Part shown: positions 9,096-17,193 of the stretch, one piece after another
Layout: each line of letters begins with the position of its first letter
Position numbering within the stretch: position 1 is the stretch's first letter
From: CAIVAT01 sp037133475
GTDB taxonomy: Bacteria; Bacteroidota; Bacteroidia; Bacteroidales; FEN-979
Direction of reading: 5' to 3'
Assembly: GCA_037133475.1 (NCBI GenBank)
Contig: JBAXOB010000001.1
Span: 186,001-250,000 of the forward strand
Length of the DNA: 64,000 nucleotides
Translations under genes and position numbers: made by a program
The notes under the pieces: generated by a model
Database searches by the model: none
Seen by the model: the letters and a program-made list of their open reading frames with translations, nothing else
What the model was told of the DNA's origin: nothing

Positions 9096-9190
9096 GTACT
9101 AATCAGTTTATGAAAATCAGAAAGGAAATGGGTATAGGGCTTCTTTTTAATATCATCATTATCTGATCATTAAATATCAGTTGTTTATTT

Positions 9191-9300
9191 ATTCAACACC
9201 TGTGTATAAAATATACAATGGCTATAATTTATATGATTATCTGCATGTTATATTATTTTTTTGCATAAGGTGTTGAATTATTCATCAATAAGGGTGTTGG
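9191..9300. promoter_or_regulatory. Candidate activator-binding region upstream of a sigma-54 promoter
   Basis: This AT-rich region between divergent units holds a perfect 11-bp inverted repeat, ATTCAACACCT at 9191-9201 and AGGTGTTGAAT at 9268-9278. A third half-site, GGTGTTGG, lies at 9293-9300. The sites are about 65-175 bases upstream of the sigma-54-like promoter at 9364, the usual distance for enhancer sites of NtrC-type activators. One such activator is encoded in the same module at 15801. Binding is inferred. The rest of the 8805-9415 gap shows no other structure I can support. Confidence 0.45.
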
Positions 9301-9363
9301 TTTTCTCAACAGTCGAAATATTATTGTACTGTTATTCTGTTACTTACAAACTGATAATTTCTT

Positions 9364-9379
9364 TGGCACTATTATTGAA
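9364..9379 (+). promoter_or_regulatory. Sigma-54 (-24/-12) promoter candidate for the redox module
   Basis: TGGCAC-TATTA-TTGAA matches the sigma-54 consensus TGGCAC-N5-TTGCA except that GC at -12 is GA. It lies 36 bases before the ATG at 9416. The module encodes its own sigma-54 activator, which makes the weak match more credible. Confidence 0.5.
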
Positions 9380-9415
9380 GCAGGTTTTTTGTCAACTCAT
9401 TAAACTAATGCTATT

Positions 9416-11101
9416 ATGAAAACCTGGATCTTTTTTTTCATCGGAATTTTTCTGCTCGGCAACAGTGTCAGCAGCCAGAAACTGGTCAGCAACTCCGGCA
9501 ATTCCCGGGAGGGCGCCATCAACATTCTGACTTCACCCGATTTATACACCCTCACATCGAAGTGGGCGGTTGAATATAGCCGGTTAAACCCGAAAATGAA
9601 GGTAAATGTAGTCCAGGTTGGAGAGGGCGAGCTTGCCGGTAAATTACAGCCGGGAGCGCTTGGGTTGGTATCAAAGGAATCCGACCCGGCATTGCGGGGA
9701 AAGGCTGCCTGGAATATGGTGGTTGCCCGGGATGTGATTGTCCCGGTGATGAATGCAAAAAACCCCCTCCTTGCCGAGATTAACCATAAAGGGGTTTCTG
9801 CGGCATCCCTTGCCGGGATTTTCGAAAATCCTGACAACGGTACCTGGGGAACATTATTGGGTAACGACCGGGATCTCCCGGTACATTGCTATATCGTAAA
9901 CGATCCCCCGGTAAAAGCGGGGCTGGCTGAATTTATGAAGCTGAATCCTTCGATGGTTAACCCTGTTTCCGTTGAAAACGGAGCCGCGCTTACTGCCGCC
10001 ATCCAGAAAGACCCCAATGCCATTGGTTTCTGCAGGCTTGCCAGTCTCCTTGATGCTAAAACCCCGGCGCTGGCTGAAAATATCAGGTTATTGCCGATCG
10101 ATAAAAACGGCAACGGGACCATGGACTACATGGAAAAGATATTCGACAATATCCCCGCCTTTTCAAGGGGCGTCTGGATCGGGAAATACCCGAAATCGCT
10201 GACAGGTAACATCTATGCAGTCGCCACAGGAAAACCTGCCGGTGAAAATGAAACCGCCTTTCTTTCATGGATTATCACTGACGGGCAGCAGTTCCTGAAC
10301 CAGCAGGGATACAGTGACCTGGTATCCAATGAACGTCAATCGCAACTTGACAAGCTGGCTACTGCCCCGGTTTTAGCCGTCGGCAGTGCATACAGCAGGC
10401 AGGACTACCTGATGCTGGCGTTGCTGATCATCCTGGCAATCCTGGTTGTCGGCTCCATCATTGACATGGTAACCCGACCCGGCAGGAACCGGGCACTGGA
10501 AGCAGGCACGGTAAACGGCACTACTGCCGGCTTTGACGAGAATTCTGTAATTCTGCCAAAAGGACTTTATTTTGACAAAACCCATACATGGGCTTTTATG
10601 GAACAAAACGGATCGGTGAAGGTGGGAATTGATGACTTTATCCAGCATATCACCGGAACCATCACCCGCATCGAGATGAAAAACCCCGGTGAAAAGGTAA
10701 AAAAAGGCGACAAGTTACTCACCATCATCCGGAATGGCAAGCAATTACACCTGTACGCTCCGGTTTCGGGAACCATCACGGTACATAACAACGCGCTTGT
10801 AACCGATACCTCCATGATCAATGCCGATCCATATGCCGGCGGTTGGGTTTATATGATTGACCCGGCAAACTGGGTAAGGGAAACCCGCTTCCTGACCATG
10901 GCCGACAGCTACAAGAGCTGGCTAAAAGATGAATTCTCACGGTTAAGGGACTTTTTTGCAGTTGCCCTGGCAGCACACTCGCCCGAATACGCCTACGTGA
11001 CAATGCAGGATGGCGGACTACTCCAGGATCATATCCTTTCTGACCTCGACCCGAAAGTTTGGGAAGACTTCCAGACAAAATTTATTGACAAGGCCTGGTA
11101 G
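9416..11101 (+). CDS. PstS-like binding protein fused by a membrane helix to a GcvH-like domain
   Basis: A 561-residue protein. A signal peptide (about 1-21) is followed by a periplasmic-binding-protein-like domain (about 30-310) resembling phosphate-binding PstS. A membrane helix comes next (about 330-351), then a positive stop (TRPGRNR), then a glycine-cleavage-H-like beta barrel (about 375-490) with THTW and YAPVSG motifs. The C-terminal part (490-561) is shared with the protein at 13266. By the positive-inside rule the binding domain is periplasmic and the H-like domain cytoplasmic. The lysine that carries lipoate in real H proteins is replaced: the aligned residue is Gly441, with a Lys at 442. 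It is the first gene of the module; its role is unknown. Confidence 0.85.
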   Translation: MKTWIFFFIGIFLLGNSVSSQKLVSNSGNSREGAINILTSPDLYTLTSKWAVEYSRLNPKMKVNVVQVGEGELAGKLQPGALGLVSKESDPALRGKAAWNMVVARDVIVPVMNAKNPLLAEINHKGVSAASLAGIFENPDNGTWGTLLGNDRDLPVHCYIVNDPPVKAGLAEFMKLNPSMVNPVSVENGAALTAAIQKDPNAIGFCRLASLLDAKTPALAENIRLLPIDKNGNGTMDYMEKIFDNIPAFSRGVWIGKYPKSLTGNIYAVATGKPAGENETAFLSWIITDGQQFLNQQGYSDLVSNERQSQLDKLATAPVLAVGSAYSRQDYLMLALLIILAILVVGSIIDMVTRPGRNRALEAGTVNGTTAGFDENSVILPKGLYFDKTHTWAFMEQNGSVKVGIDDFIQHITGTITRIEMKNPGEKVKKGDKLLTIIRNGKQLHLYAPVSGTITVHNNALVTDTSMINADPYAGGWVYMIDPANWVRETRFLTMADSYKSWLKDEFSRLRDFFAVALAAHSPEYAYVTMQDGGLLQDHILSDLDPKVWEDFQTKFIDKAW

Positions 11102-11156
11102 ACTGCGCCTTGTGTTCTGTTGGATATGTATGTTGTTATTTTAATACCAATGTACC

Positions 11157-12017
11157 ATGGGCTTAAACAGAAGAGGTTTCTTTAAACTGATCGGGCTTGC
11201 CGGGGCTACCCTGGCACTCGGGGAAAAAGCGGAAGCATCCCGCGGAGGTGCCAACAGCATAGAATATTACGGGATTTTACACGATGCAGCCCGTTGCAAA
11301 GGGTGCAGGGGTTGCGAGTTCGACTGTGCCGAGGCCCATGGGTTGCCCGAACCCGAAAAAAAAGCTCCTCCCGTAAGGAAAACAGACGAGTTGCGGAATA
11401 CAGTGATCAACACCTTCAAAACCGCAAAGGGAGAGGTCTCCATCAAACGTCAGTGCATGCATTGCAACGAGCCCGCCTGCGTGGCCGCCTGTCTGACCAA
11501 GGCAATGCATAAAACCGTCATGGGACCCGTTACCTGGGATGGCAACAAATGCATGGGTTGCCGCTATTGCATGGTTTCCTGCCCCTGGGATATGCCGAAA
11601 TTCGAATATCACAGCGCCAATCCCAGGATCCAGAAATGTGACATGTGCTTTGGCCGCCTGAAAACAGGCGAACCTCCTGCCTGTGCCTTTAACTGCCCGA
11701 ATGATGCGCTGCTTTACGGCAAACGAAGGGACCTGATCAAAGAGGCCCACAGGCGGATCTATGAAAAGCCCGGCTTATACTATGATCATGTTTATGGCGA
11801 ACGGGAAGCCGGGGGAACCGGCTGGCTATACGTATCCCCGGTGCCATTTGAGCAGCTCGGAATGAACACCGCCCTGCAGCAGGCCTCCTATCCTGCATTG
11901 ACCAAGGGATTCCTCTACAGCGTACCCACAATCTTCGTGCTGGTGCCTGCCCTCCTGCTCGGGATACAACAGGCAACAAAAAACGACCAAAATAAAGGAG
12001 AGTTGGACGATGAATAA
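11157..12017 (+). CDS. Tat-exported ferredoxin-type Fe-S subunit (HybA/PsrB/NrfC-like)
   Basis: A 286-residue electron-transfer subunit. A twin-arginine signal (NRRGFFKLIG) begins the protein. Sixteen cysteines form four [4Fe-4S] sites: CKGCRGCEFDC, CMHCNEPACVAAC, CMGCRYCMVSC, and CDMC followed by CAFNC. A C-terminal membrane helix (about 250-270) resembles HybA. Such subunits pass electrons between a periplasmic catalytic subunit and an NrfD-type membrane protein. The stop overlaps the start of the NrfD gene by 8 bases, so they are translated together. No molybdopterin or hydrogenase catalytic subunit is adjacent, which is unusual. Confidence 0.93.
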   Translation: MGLNRRGFFKLIGLAGATLALGEKAEASRGGANSIEYYGILHDAARCKGCRGCEFDCAEAHGLPEPEKKAPPVRKTDELRNTVINTFKTAKGEVSIKRQCMHCNEPACVAACLTKAMHKTVMGPVTWDGNKCMGCRYCMVSCPWDMPKFEYHSANPRIQKCDMCFGRLKTGEPPACAFNCPNDALLYGKRRDLIKEAHRRIYEKPGLYYDHVYGEREAGGTGWLYVSPVPFEQLGMNTALQQASYPALTKGFLYSVPTIFVLVPALLLGIQQATKNDQNKGELDDE

Positions 12018-13236
12018 CACCTATTCGCCCGCGGTGGATCATGAAGGTAAATCCATCCTGAAATTCCTGACCAGTGAATTAAAACCCAAGGGAAAACTCA
12101 TCACCCCATTCAACGTGATCTCCATTCCCATCATATTGCTGGGGCTGACGCTTATTGTGATCCGTTTTGCCCGCGGAATCGGCGCTATCACCAACCTTAC
12201 CCAGGAAATCCCATGGGGACTCTGGATCGGGTTTGATGTGGTTACCGGCGTTGCCTTTGCCGGTGGCGCCTATGTGATCACCTTCATGGTGTACATCCTG
12301 AACATGCGCAAGTACCATTCCATCGTCAGGATTACGGTGCTGAACGGTTTTCTTGCCTATGTCTTTTATGCAGGGGCGCTGCTCCTTGACCTGGGGCGTC
12401 CGTGGCACGTGATCAACCCGGTGATCGGCAACAGTTTCGGCACGAGTTCCGTGTTGTTCCTGGTGGCATGGCATTTCCTGTTGTATATGTTTGCCCAGCT
12501 GATTGAATTTTCACCGGTGATCGCCGAATGGCTCGGGGCCCGGCGAGCCAGGAAGATACTGTCATCGATGACCATCGCTGCCGTCATCTTCGGGATCACC
12601 CTCTCTACCCTGCACCAGTCGGGACTTGGCGCCCTGTACCTGATGGCAAAGGAAAAGATCCACCCGCTCTGGTATTCCGAATTCATCCCGGTCATGTTTT
12701 TTGTCTCCAGCATCTTTGCCGGGCTTTCGATGGTGATCTTCGAAGGCTCTATCAGTCACCGTGTGTTTGTCAGCCACCTGAGCGAAAAAAACCACCAGGC
12801 GCAGAAGGGGATCATCCACGGGTTGGCCAAAATATGCGCGGGCACCATGTTTGCCTACTTTTTCCTGCAGATGCTCGTCTTTATTCACGGCCAGCACTGG
12901 AACCTGCTGAACACAGGGATGGGTTACTGGTTCCTGGTCGAAATGATCGGGTTTGTCCTGATGCCCATGATGTTGTTTTTTTACAGTTACCGTACGAATA
13001 ACCTGAAGCTGATCAGGGTGGCGGCGATCCTCACCATGGCCGGGGTTATCCTCAACAGGCTGAACGTGACTGTGATCGGTTTCCGCTGGGATATGGCGGT
13101 GCGGTATGTCCCGTCATGGATGGAATTTGTTGTTACGCTCGCCGTTATTTTTACCGAAATATGGATATTCAGATGGGTCATTAACCGCATGCCGGTTTTA
13201 CGGGAATCGCCTGCCTGGGTCTCTGAAAACCAATAA
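12010..13236 (+). CDS. NrfD/HybB-family membrane quinol oxidoreductase subunit
   Basis: A 408-residue protein with about ten hydrophobic helices and the NrfD signature segments, including WGLWIGFDVVTGVAFAGGAY and LDLGRPWHV near residues 120-128. NrfD/HybB proteins exchange electrons between the quinone pool and a periplasmic Fe-S subunit without a cofactor of their own. It overlaps the upstream Fe-S gene by 8 bases and is followed after 29 bases by the small GcvH-like gene. The partner is clearly the Fe-S protein; the direction of electron flow cannot be read from sequence. Confidence 0.93.
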   Translation: MNNTYSPAVDHEGKSILKFLTSELKPKGKLITPFNVISIPIILLGLTLIVIRFARGIGAITNLTQEIPWGLWIGFDVVTGVAFAGGAYVITFMVYILNMRKYHSIVRITVLNGFLAYVFYAGALLLDLGRPWHVINPVIGNSFGTSSVLFLVAWHFLLYMFAQLIEFSPVIAEWLGARRARKILSSMTIAAVIFGITLSTLHQSGLGALYLMAKEKIHPLWYSEFIPVMFFVSSIFAGLSMVIFEGSISHRVFVSHLSEKNHQAQKGIIHGLAKICAGTMFAYFFLQMLVFIHGQHWNLLNTGMGYWFLVEMIGFVLMPMMLFFYSYRTNNLKLIRVAAILTMAGVILNRLNVTVIGFRWDMAVRYVPSWMEFVVTLAVIFTEIWIFRWVINRMPVLRESPAWVSENQ

Positions 13237-13265
13237 CCCAACCGGCATTCAAATCAATTAAAGCC

Positions 13266-13979
13266 ATGGACGGATTTAGCTATTCTGACATTTTTGCAAC
13301 CAAAGGAATTGAGTACCTGGTCATCATCGCCTTCCTGGTATTGCTTATCCCATTTGCCGTTGTCCTGAACCGGCAGGTGAAGGTGACCACCCAGCTGAAA
13401 CAGGCGCTTGCATTCCTTTCGGCCGGCTCTTTAAGGATCCCGCAGGGGTTGTTATTCAACAAGAATCATACGTGGACCCATCTTGAAAAATCAGGCGCCG
13501 CCAGCCTGGGGCTGGATGACCTCCTGTTGCACCTGACGGGAGAGGTAAACTTCTCTGCCCTGAAAAAACCGGGGGAAACCATCCGCAGAGGCGATCCCAT
13601 AGCCGAAATTGGCCACCAGGGAAAGCTTCTCAGGATTGATTCACCTATTTCGGGAAAAATACTCCAAACCAACCCGACCCTTGGCGATCATCCCGGATTG
13701 CTGAACGAGGATCCATACGGGAGGGGATGGATCTATAAAATCAAACCGACAAACTGGATTGCCGAAACCAACTCCTGTGTCGTTGCCGACGAGGCAACCC
13801 TCTGGTCGACAGGGGAGCTTGATCGGTTTAAAGATTTCCTGGCCCATACCATGCACAAATATTCACCGGAAAGCCCTTCGGTAATCCTGCAGGATGGCGG
13901 TGAACTATCCGACCACGCGCTGGCTGCGCTGCCCGCGGAGATGTGGCGGGATTTCCAGGATCAGTTTCTAACCACCTGA
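13266..13979 (+). CDS. Membrane-anchored GcvH-like protein
   Basis: A 237-residue protein with one N-terminal membrane helix (about 15-35) followed by basic residues, placing the rest in the cytoplasm. A GcvH-like beta barrel follows (about 60-170; motifs NHTWTHLE, IDSPISGKIL). The last 65 residues, ending EMWRDFQDQF, match the tail of the protein at 9416 (KVWEDFQTKF), so the two are paralogues over helix, barrel and tail. The position of the lipoylated lysine is Gly119, with Lys120 next to it, exactly as in the paralogue. It is not a glycine cleavage protein: no gcvT or gcvP is nearby. Confidence 0.85.
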   Translation: MDGFSYSDIFATKGIEYLVIIAFLVLLIPFAVVLNRQVKVTTQLKQALAFLSAGSLRIPQGLLFNKNHTWTHLEKSGAASLGLDDLLLHLTGEVNFSALKKPGETIRRGDPIAEIGHQGKLLRIDSPISGKILQTNPTLGDHPGLLNEDPYGRGWIYKIKPTNWIAETNSCVVADEATLWSTGELDRFKDFLAHTMHKYSPESPSVILQDGGELSDHALAALPAEMWRDFQDQFLTT

Positions 13980-14015
13980 CAGCAAGCCCGACAACCAGAA
14001 AATATTTCTTCCACA

Positions 14016-14049
14016 CAAAAAAATCGGTAATAAATCGCCGGTTTTTTTG
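14016..14049 (+). terminator. A-stem/U-tract hairpin between the redox genes and the kinase
   Basis: CAAAAAAATCGG and CCGGTTTTTTTG pair with one G-T wobble over a 10-nt loop; the U-run is part of the stem. It fits an intrinsic terminator after the gene ending at 13979. The sequence TATTTTGC just after it could serve as a -7 element for the kinase. Confidence 0.6.
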
Positions 14050-14114
14050 TATTTTGCAGTGAATTACAACCTGCTGCCATTGTCCTTTCCACTAACTCGA
14101 CAAATCATAATACC

Positions 14115-15788
14115 ATGATACTCTTTCATAAACAGGCAAAAAAAAACGGGACCGGGAACAGGATTTTTTCAAAGTATGTTAAATTCCGCTCTTCAATTTA
14201 CGGCAGGGTCGTTTTTATCATCTCCATGCTGTCGGTTTTCCTTTTTGTCTCCTTCAGCTTGATTTTCCGTTCGGTCAACGAAGAGTACCTGAACACGGTT
14301 ATCCGCCAGAGCGGGAACAATATCGGCTCCATTGTGGAAGGATCGCTCTACCGGTCGATGCTCGAGAACGATAAAAGCACCTTGCAATACACGCTCGATC
14401 TCATCAATACGATGACCGGCATCGACGAGGTTAACATGTATGACGACGAGGACAACCTCGTGTACACCTCTATCCCCTCCGACACCAACAACTCCCACAG
14501 CAACCCTGATTGCATCAGCTGCCATACCGACTTGAAGACCATGTTTGCCAAGAAGGCAAAGTCCTATAAAATCATCAATTTCAACACCGAATGCAGGATG
14601 AACAGGAACGACAACACCAGCCGTCATCTGCTGATGAGAATTCCGATCCTGAATGAAAAATCGTGTTATACCAGCAGTTGTCATGCCCATAAAGCCACCG
14701 ATGAGGTACTGGGTTCGCTGATCGTTAAAATCCCGTTGAAAGACCTTGATTCGGCTGTGCAAAAATCCTCCCTGGAATTTTTCATACTGGCCATCTTCAC
14801 CACGTTGCTGCTGGTGTCAATCCTGATTTTATTCACCAGCAAAAAGATCAAGAACCCCCTGAATGCCCTGATCAGGGCCAGCATTGCCGTATCCAACGGG
14901 GATAAGCACACCCGGCTGGAAATCAAACCAACCCAGTTGGATGACATGAAGATGGTTTCACGTGCCTTCAACGATATGCTTGACAACCTGCAATCGGCAA
15001 ACAACGAACTGGAAAACTGGTCGCAGCAGCTTGAATACAAGGTTCAGAAAAAATCGGAGGAACTGGGGGCCGCGCAGAATGAACTGATGCATGTGGAGCG
15101 GCTGGCTTCGCTCGGGAAATTATCCTCATCCGTGGCCCATGAAATCAACAACCCCCTGTCGGGCATCCTGATTTACACCAAACTGTTGTACAAGCAGCTG
15201 AGCAATCCCGATCTTGACGACTCAAAGAGGGCCTCCATGCTGAAACACCTGAAACTGATTGAAAACGAGACAAAACGTTGCGGCGACATTGTGAAAGGCC
15301 TTCTTGACTTCTCAAGGAAGGACCAGGATAATTTTGAACCCAAACATCTTCATGAGATCCTGAAGGACACCTTTGAGATCATGGCCCACCCGATTAAAAT
15401 AGCGGATATAGGTTTCATCTCCGATTTTTCCGCCAAATCAGACCTGATCTACTGCAGTCCGAACCAGATCAAGCAGGCCTGTATTGCCCTCATCGTCAAT
15501 GCCTCGGAGGCCGTCCTTGAAAACGGGGAGATCGTGGTGAAAACCCTTAACCCTGATGAGGATTCGATCAGGGTTGAGATTTCGGATAACGGGCTGGGAA
15601 TTTCGGCAGAGGATCTGCCCCATATTTTTGAGCCCTTCTTTTCAACAAAGCAGGATGCCAGCGGAATCGGTCTCGGACTGGCAATCGTTCACGGGATTGT
15701 GCAGAGTCACAACGGCAAAATCCAGGTTAAGTCGGAACTCGGAAAAGGGACTACCATAGCGGTAACCTTTTCCCTCGTAAAAAACTAA
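14115..15788 (+). CDS. Heme-c sensor histidine kinase
   Basis: A 557-residue membrane kinase. Two helices (about 32-52 and 221-241) bracket a periplasmic sensor of about 165 residues. The sensor carries a heme-c site CISCH (Cys133-His137) and a second, looser site C-x4-CH (Cys184-His190). A HAMP region (about 242-295), a coiled coil and a HisKA domain with the H-box VAHEINNPLSG (His342) follow. The ATPase domain ends the protein with DNGLGIS and GIGLGLAIV motifs. Covalent hemes in the periplasm suggest sensing of redox state, oxygen or a gas. It lies 12 bases before its presumed response regulator. Confidence 0.92.
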   Translation: MILFHKQAKKNGTGNRIFSKYVKFRSSIYGRVVFIISMLSVFLFVSFSLIFRSVNEEYLNTVIRQSGNNIGSIVEGSLYRSMLENDKSTLQYTLDLINTMTGIDEVNMYDDEDNLVYTSIPSDTNNSHSNPDCISCHTDLKTMFAKKAKSYKIINFNTECRMNRNDNTSRHLLMRIPILNEKSCYTSSCHAHKATDEVLGSLIVKIPLKDLDSAVQKSSLEFFILAIFTTLLLVSILILFTSKKIKNPLNALIRASIAVSNGDKHTRLEIKPTQLDDMKMVSRAFNDMLDNLQSANNELENWSQQLEYKVQKKSEELGAAQNELMHVERLASLGKLSSSVAHEINNPLSGILIYTKLLYKQLSNPDLDDSKRASMLKHLKLIENETKRCGDIVKGLLDFSRKDQDNFEPKHLHEILKDTFEIMAHPIKIADIGFISDFSAKSDLIYCSPNQIKQACIALIVNASEAVLENGEIVVKTLNPDEDSIRVEISDNGLGISAEDLPHIFEPFFSTKQDASGIGLGLAIVHGIVQSHNGKIQVKSELGKGTTIAVTFSLVKN

Positions 15789-15800
15789 TGTACTTCAGAC

Positions 15801-17141
15801 ATGGCAAGAAAAATAACCATTTTAGTTGTTGACGATGAAGAATCGGTGCGTGATTCGCTGTTTAACTGGTTCACCGAAGACGGCTTTCATGTTGACTGCG
15901 CCGAAAACGCCAAAAAAGCATTAACCATGCTTGAATCGGGCAATTTCGACATCATCCTGGCGGATATCAAAATGCCGGGGATGGACGGGCTGGAGATGCT
16001 CAGGAGGATAAAATCGTTAAAGAGCGACTCCATCGTGATTGTCATGACCGCCTTTGCCACGGTGGATACAGCAGTCAAGGCCCTGAAGGACGGCGCCTTT
16101 GATTATGTCACCAAACCGTTTGACCCCGACGATCTGACCCACCTGATCCGCAATGCGACAAAACAGATCTCCTTAACCGAGGAGAACGAGACACTGAAAT
16201 CTAAGATCATCTCACTCGAAAATATTGAAGACCTGATCGGCAACAGTGAGCCGATGCGACAGGTTCTCAGGGAGGTGGAGAGCGTTGCACAAACAAACTC
16301 CTCGGTCATCATCACCGGTGAAAGCGGAACCGGTAAAGAGCTCGTTGCAAGGGCAATCCATTCAAACTCCCCCCGCAAATTTTTCCCATTTGTCAGTGTA
16401 CATTGCGGCGCCCTTACCGAAAGTTTGCTGGAAAGCGAACTGTTTGGCCATGAAAAAGGTGCCTTTACAGGAGCCATGTACAATCGCAAAGGCCGGTTTG
16501 AAATGGCCGATAACGGCTCCATCTTCCTCGATGAAATTGCCACTATCTCGTCGAAAATGCAGGTGGAATTGCTCCGTGTACTGGAAACAAAAAGCTTCAT
16601 GCGGGTTGGCGGGAACAAGGAAATTGTCTCCGATTTCAGGGTCATCTGCGCCACAAACCGCGATCTTAAAAGCATGGTTGAAAAGGGAACCTTCCGTGAA
16701 GATCTTTTCTACCGGCTGAATGTGATGAATATCCAGCTTCCGCCCCTGCGCGACAGGCTCGAGGATATCCCCCTGCTGGTGGATTACTTTATCCGAAAGT
16801 ACTGCACCTCCATGAACAAACCGCTTATCGCCATCGATCCCTCCGCCTTAAACCGCCTGCAGGAATTCAACTTCCCGGGGAATATCCGTGAACTGGAAAA
16901 TATGATTGAACGGGCTATTGTTGTGGGTAACGGCAAAAAAATCTCCCTTAAGGACCTTCCTCTGGAGAAAACCATGATCACCTCAACCGCTGAAAGTCTC
17001 GATGACTTTGAAAAAGCCTTTATCCTCCAGATCCTGAACAAATACGGCTGGAACATCTCCCGCACGGCAACAGCCCTGAAGGTTGACAGGGTGACCCTTT
17101 ATAACAAGATCAAAAAATACGACTTAAAGCAGGCAAAATAG
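15801..17141 (+). CDS. NtrC-family sigma-54-dependent response regulator
   Basis: A 446-residue activator. The receiver domain has the acidic pair Asp11-Asp12 and phospho-acceptor Asp55. The AAA+ domain has Walker A GESGTGKE (173-180), the sigma-54 contact loop GAFTGA (220-225) and Walker B IFLDE. A Fis-type helix-turn-helix ends the protein. It should open sigma-54 promoters when phosphorylated by the kinase just upstream. The near-consensus sigma-54 promoter at 9364 is the obvious local target. Confidence 0.96.
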   Translation: MARKITILVVDDEESVRDSLFNWFTEDGFHVDCAENAKKALTMLESGNFDIILADIKMPGMDGLEMLRRIKSLKSDSIVIVMTAFATVDTAVKALKDGAFDYVTKPFDPDDLTHLIRNATKQISLTEENETLKSKIISLENIEDLIGNSEPMRQVLREVESVAQTNSSVIITGESGTGKELVARAIHSNSPRKFFPFVSVHCGALTESLLESELFGHEKGAFTGAMYNRKGRFEMADNGSIFLDEIATISSKMQVELLRVLETKSFMRVGGNKEIVSDFRVICATNRDLKSMVEKGTFREDLFYRLNVMNIQLPPLRDRLEDIPLLVDYFIRKYCTSMNKPLIAIDPSALNRLQEFNFPGNIRELENMIERAIVVGNGKKISLKDLPLEKTMITSTAESLDDFEKAFILQILNKYGWNISRTATALKVDRVTLYNKIKKYDLKQAK

Positions 17142-17193
17142 GCCAGCATCATCCTGCATCTACTGCGCCTTCTCAAAATAACTGTATTGGTTA

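Noticed and set aside
9416..10400. Phosphate transport (pst) system
   Set aside because: No pstA, pstB, pstC or phoU is adjacent; only the binding-protein fold is seen.
12528..13001. Alternative open frame inside the NrfD gene
   Set aside because: The overlapping NrfD frame has ten regular helices and family motifs; the alternative product is Pro/Arg/His-rich and low in any domain signal.
10560..13979. Glycine cleavage H protein (gcvH)
   Set aside because: The lipoyl-lysine position is Gly in both copies, both are membrane-tethered, and no gcvT, gcvP or lipoate genes are near.
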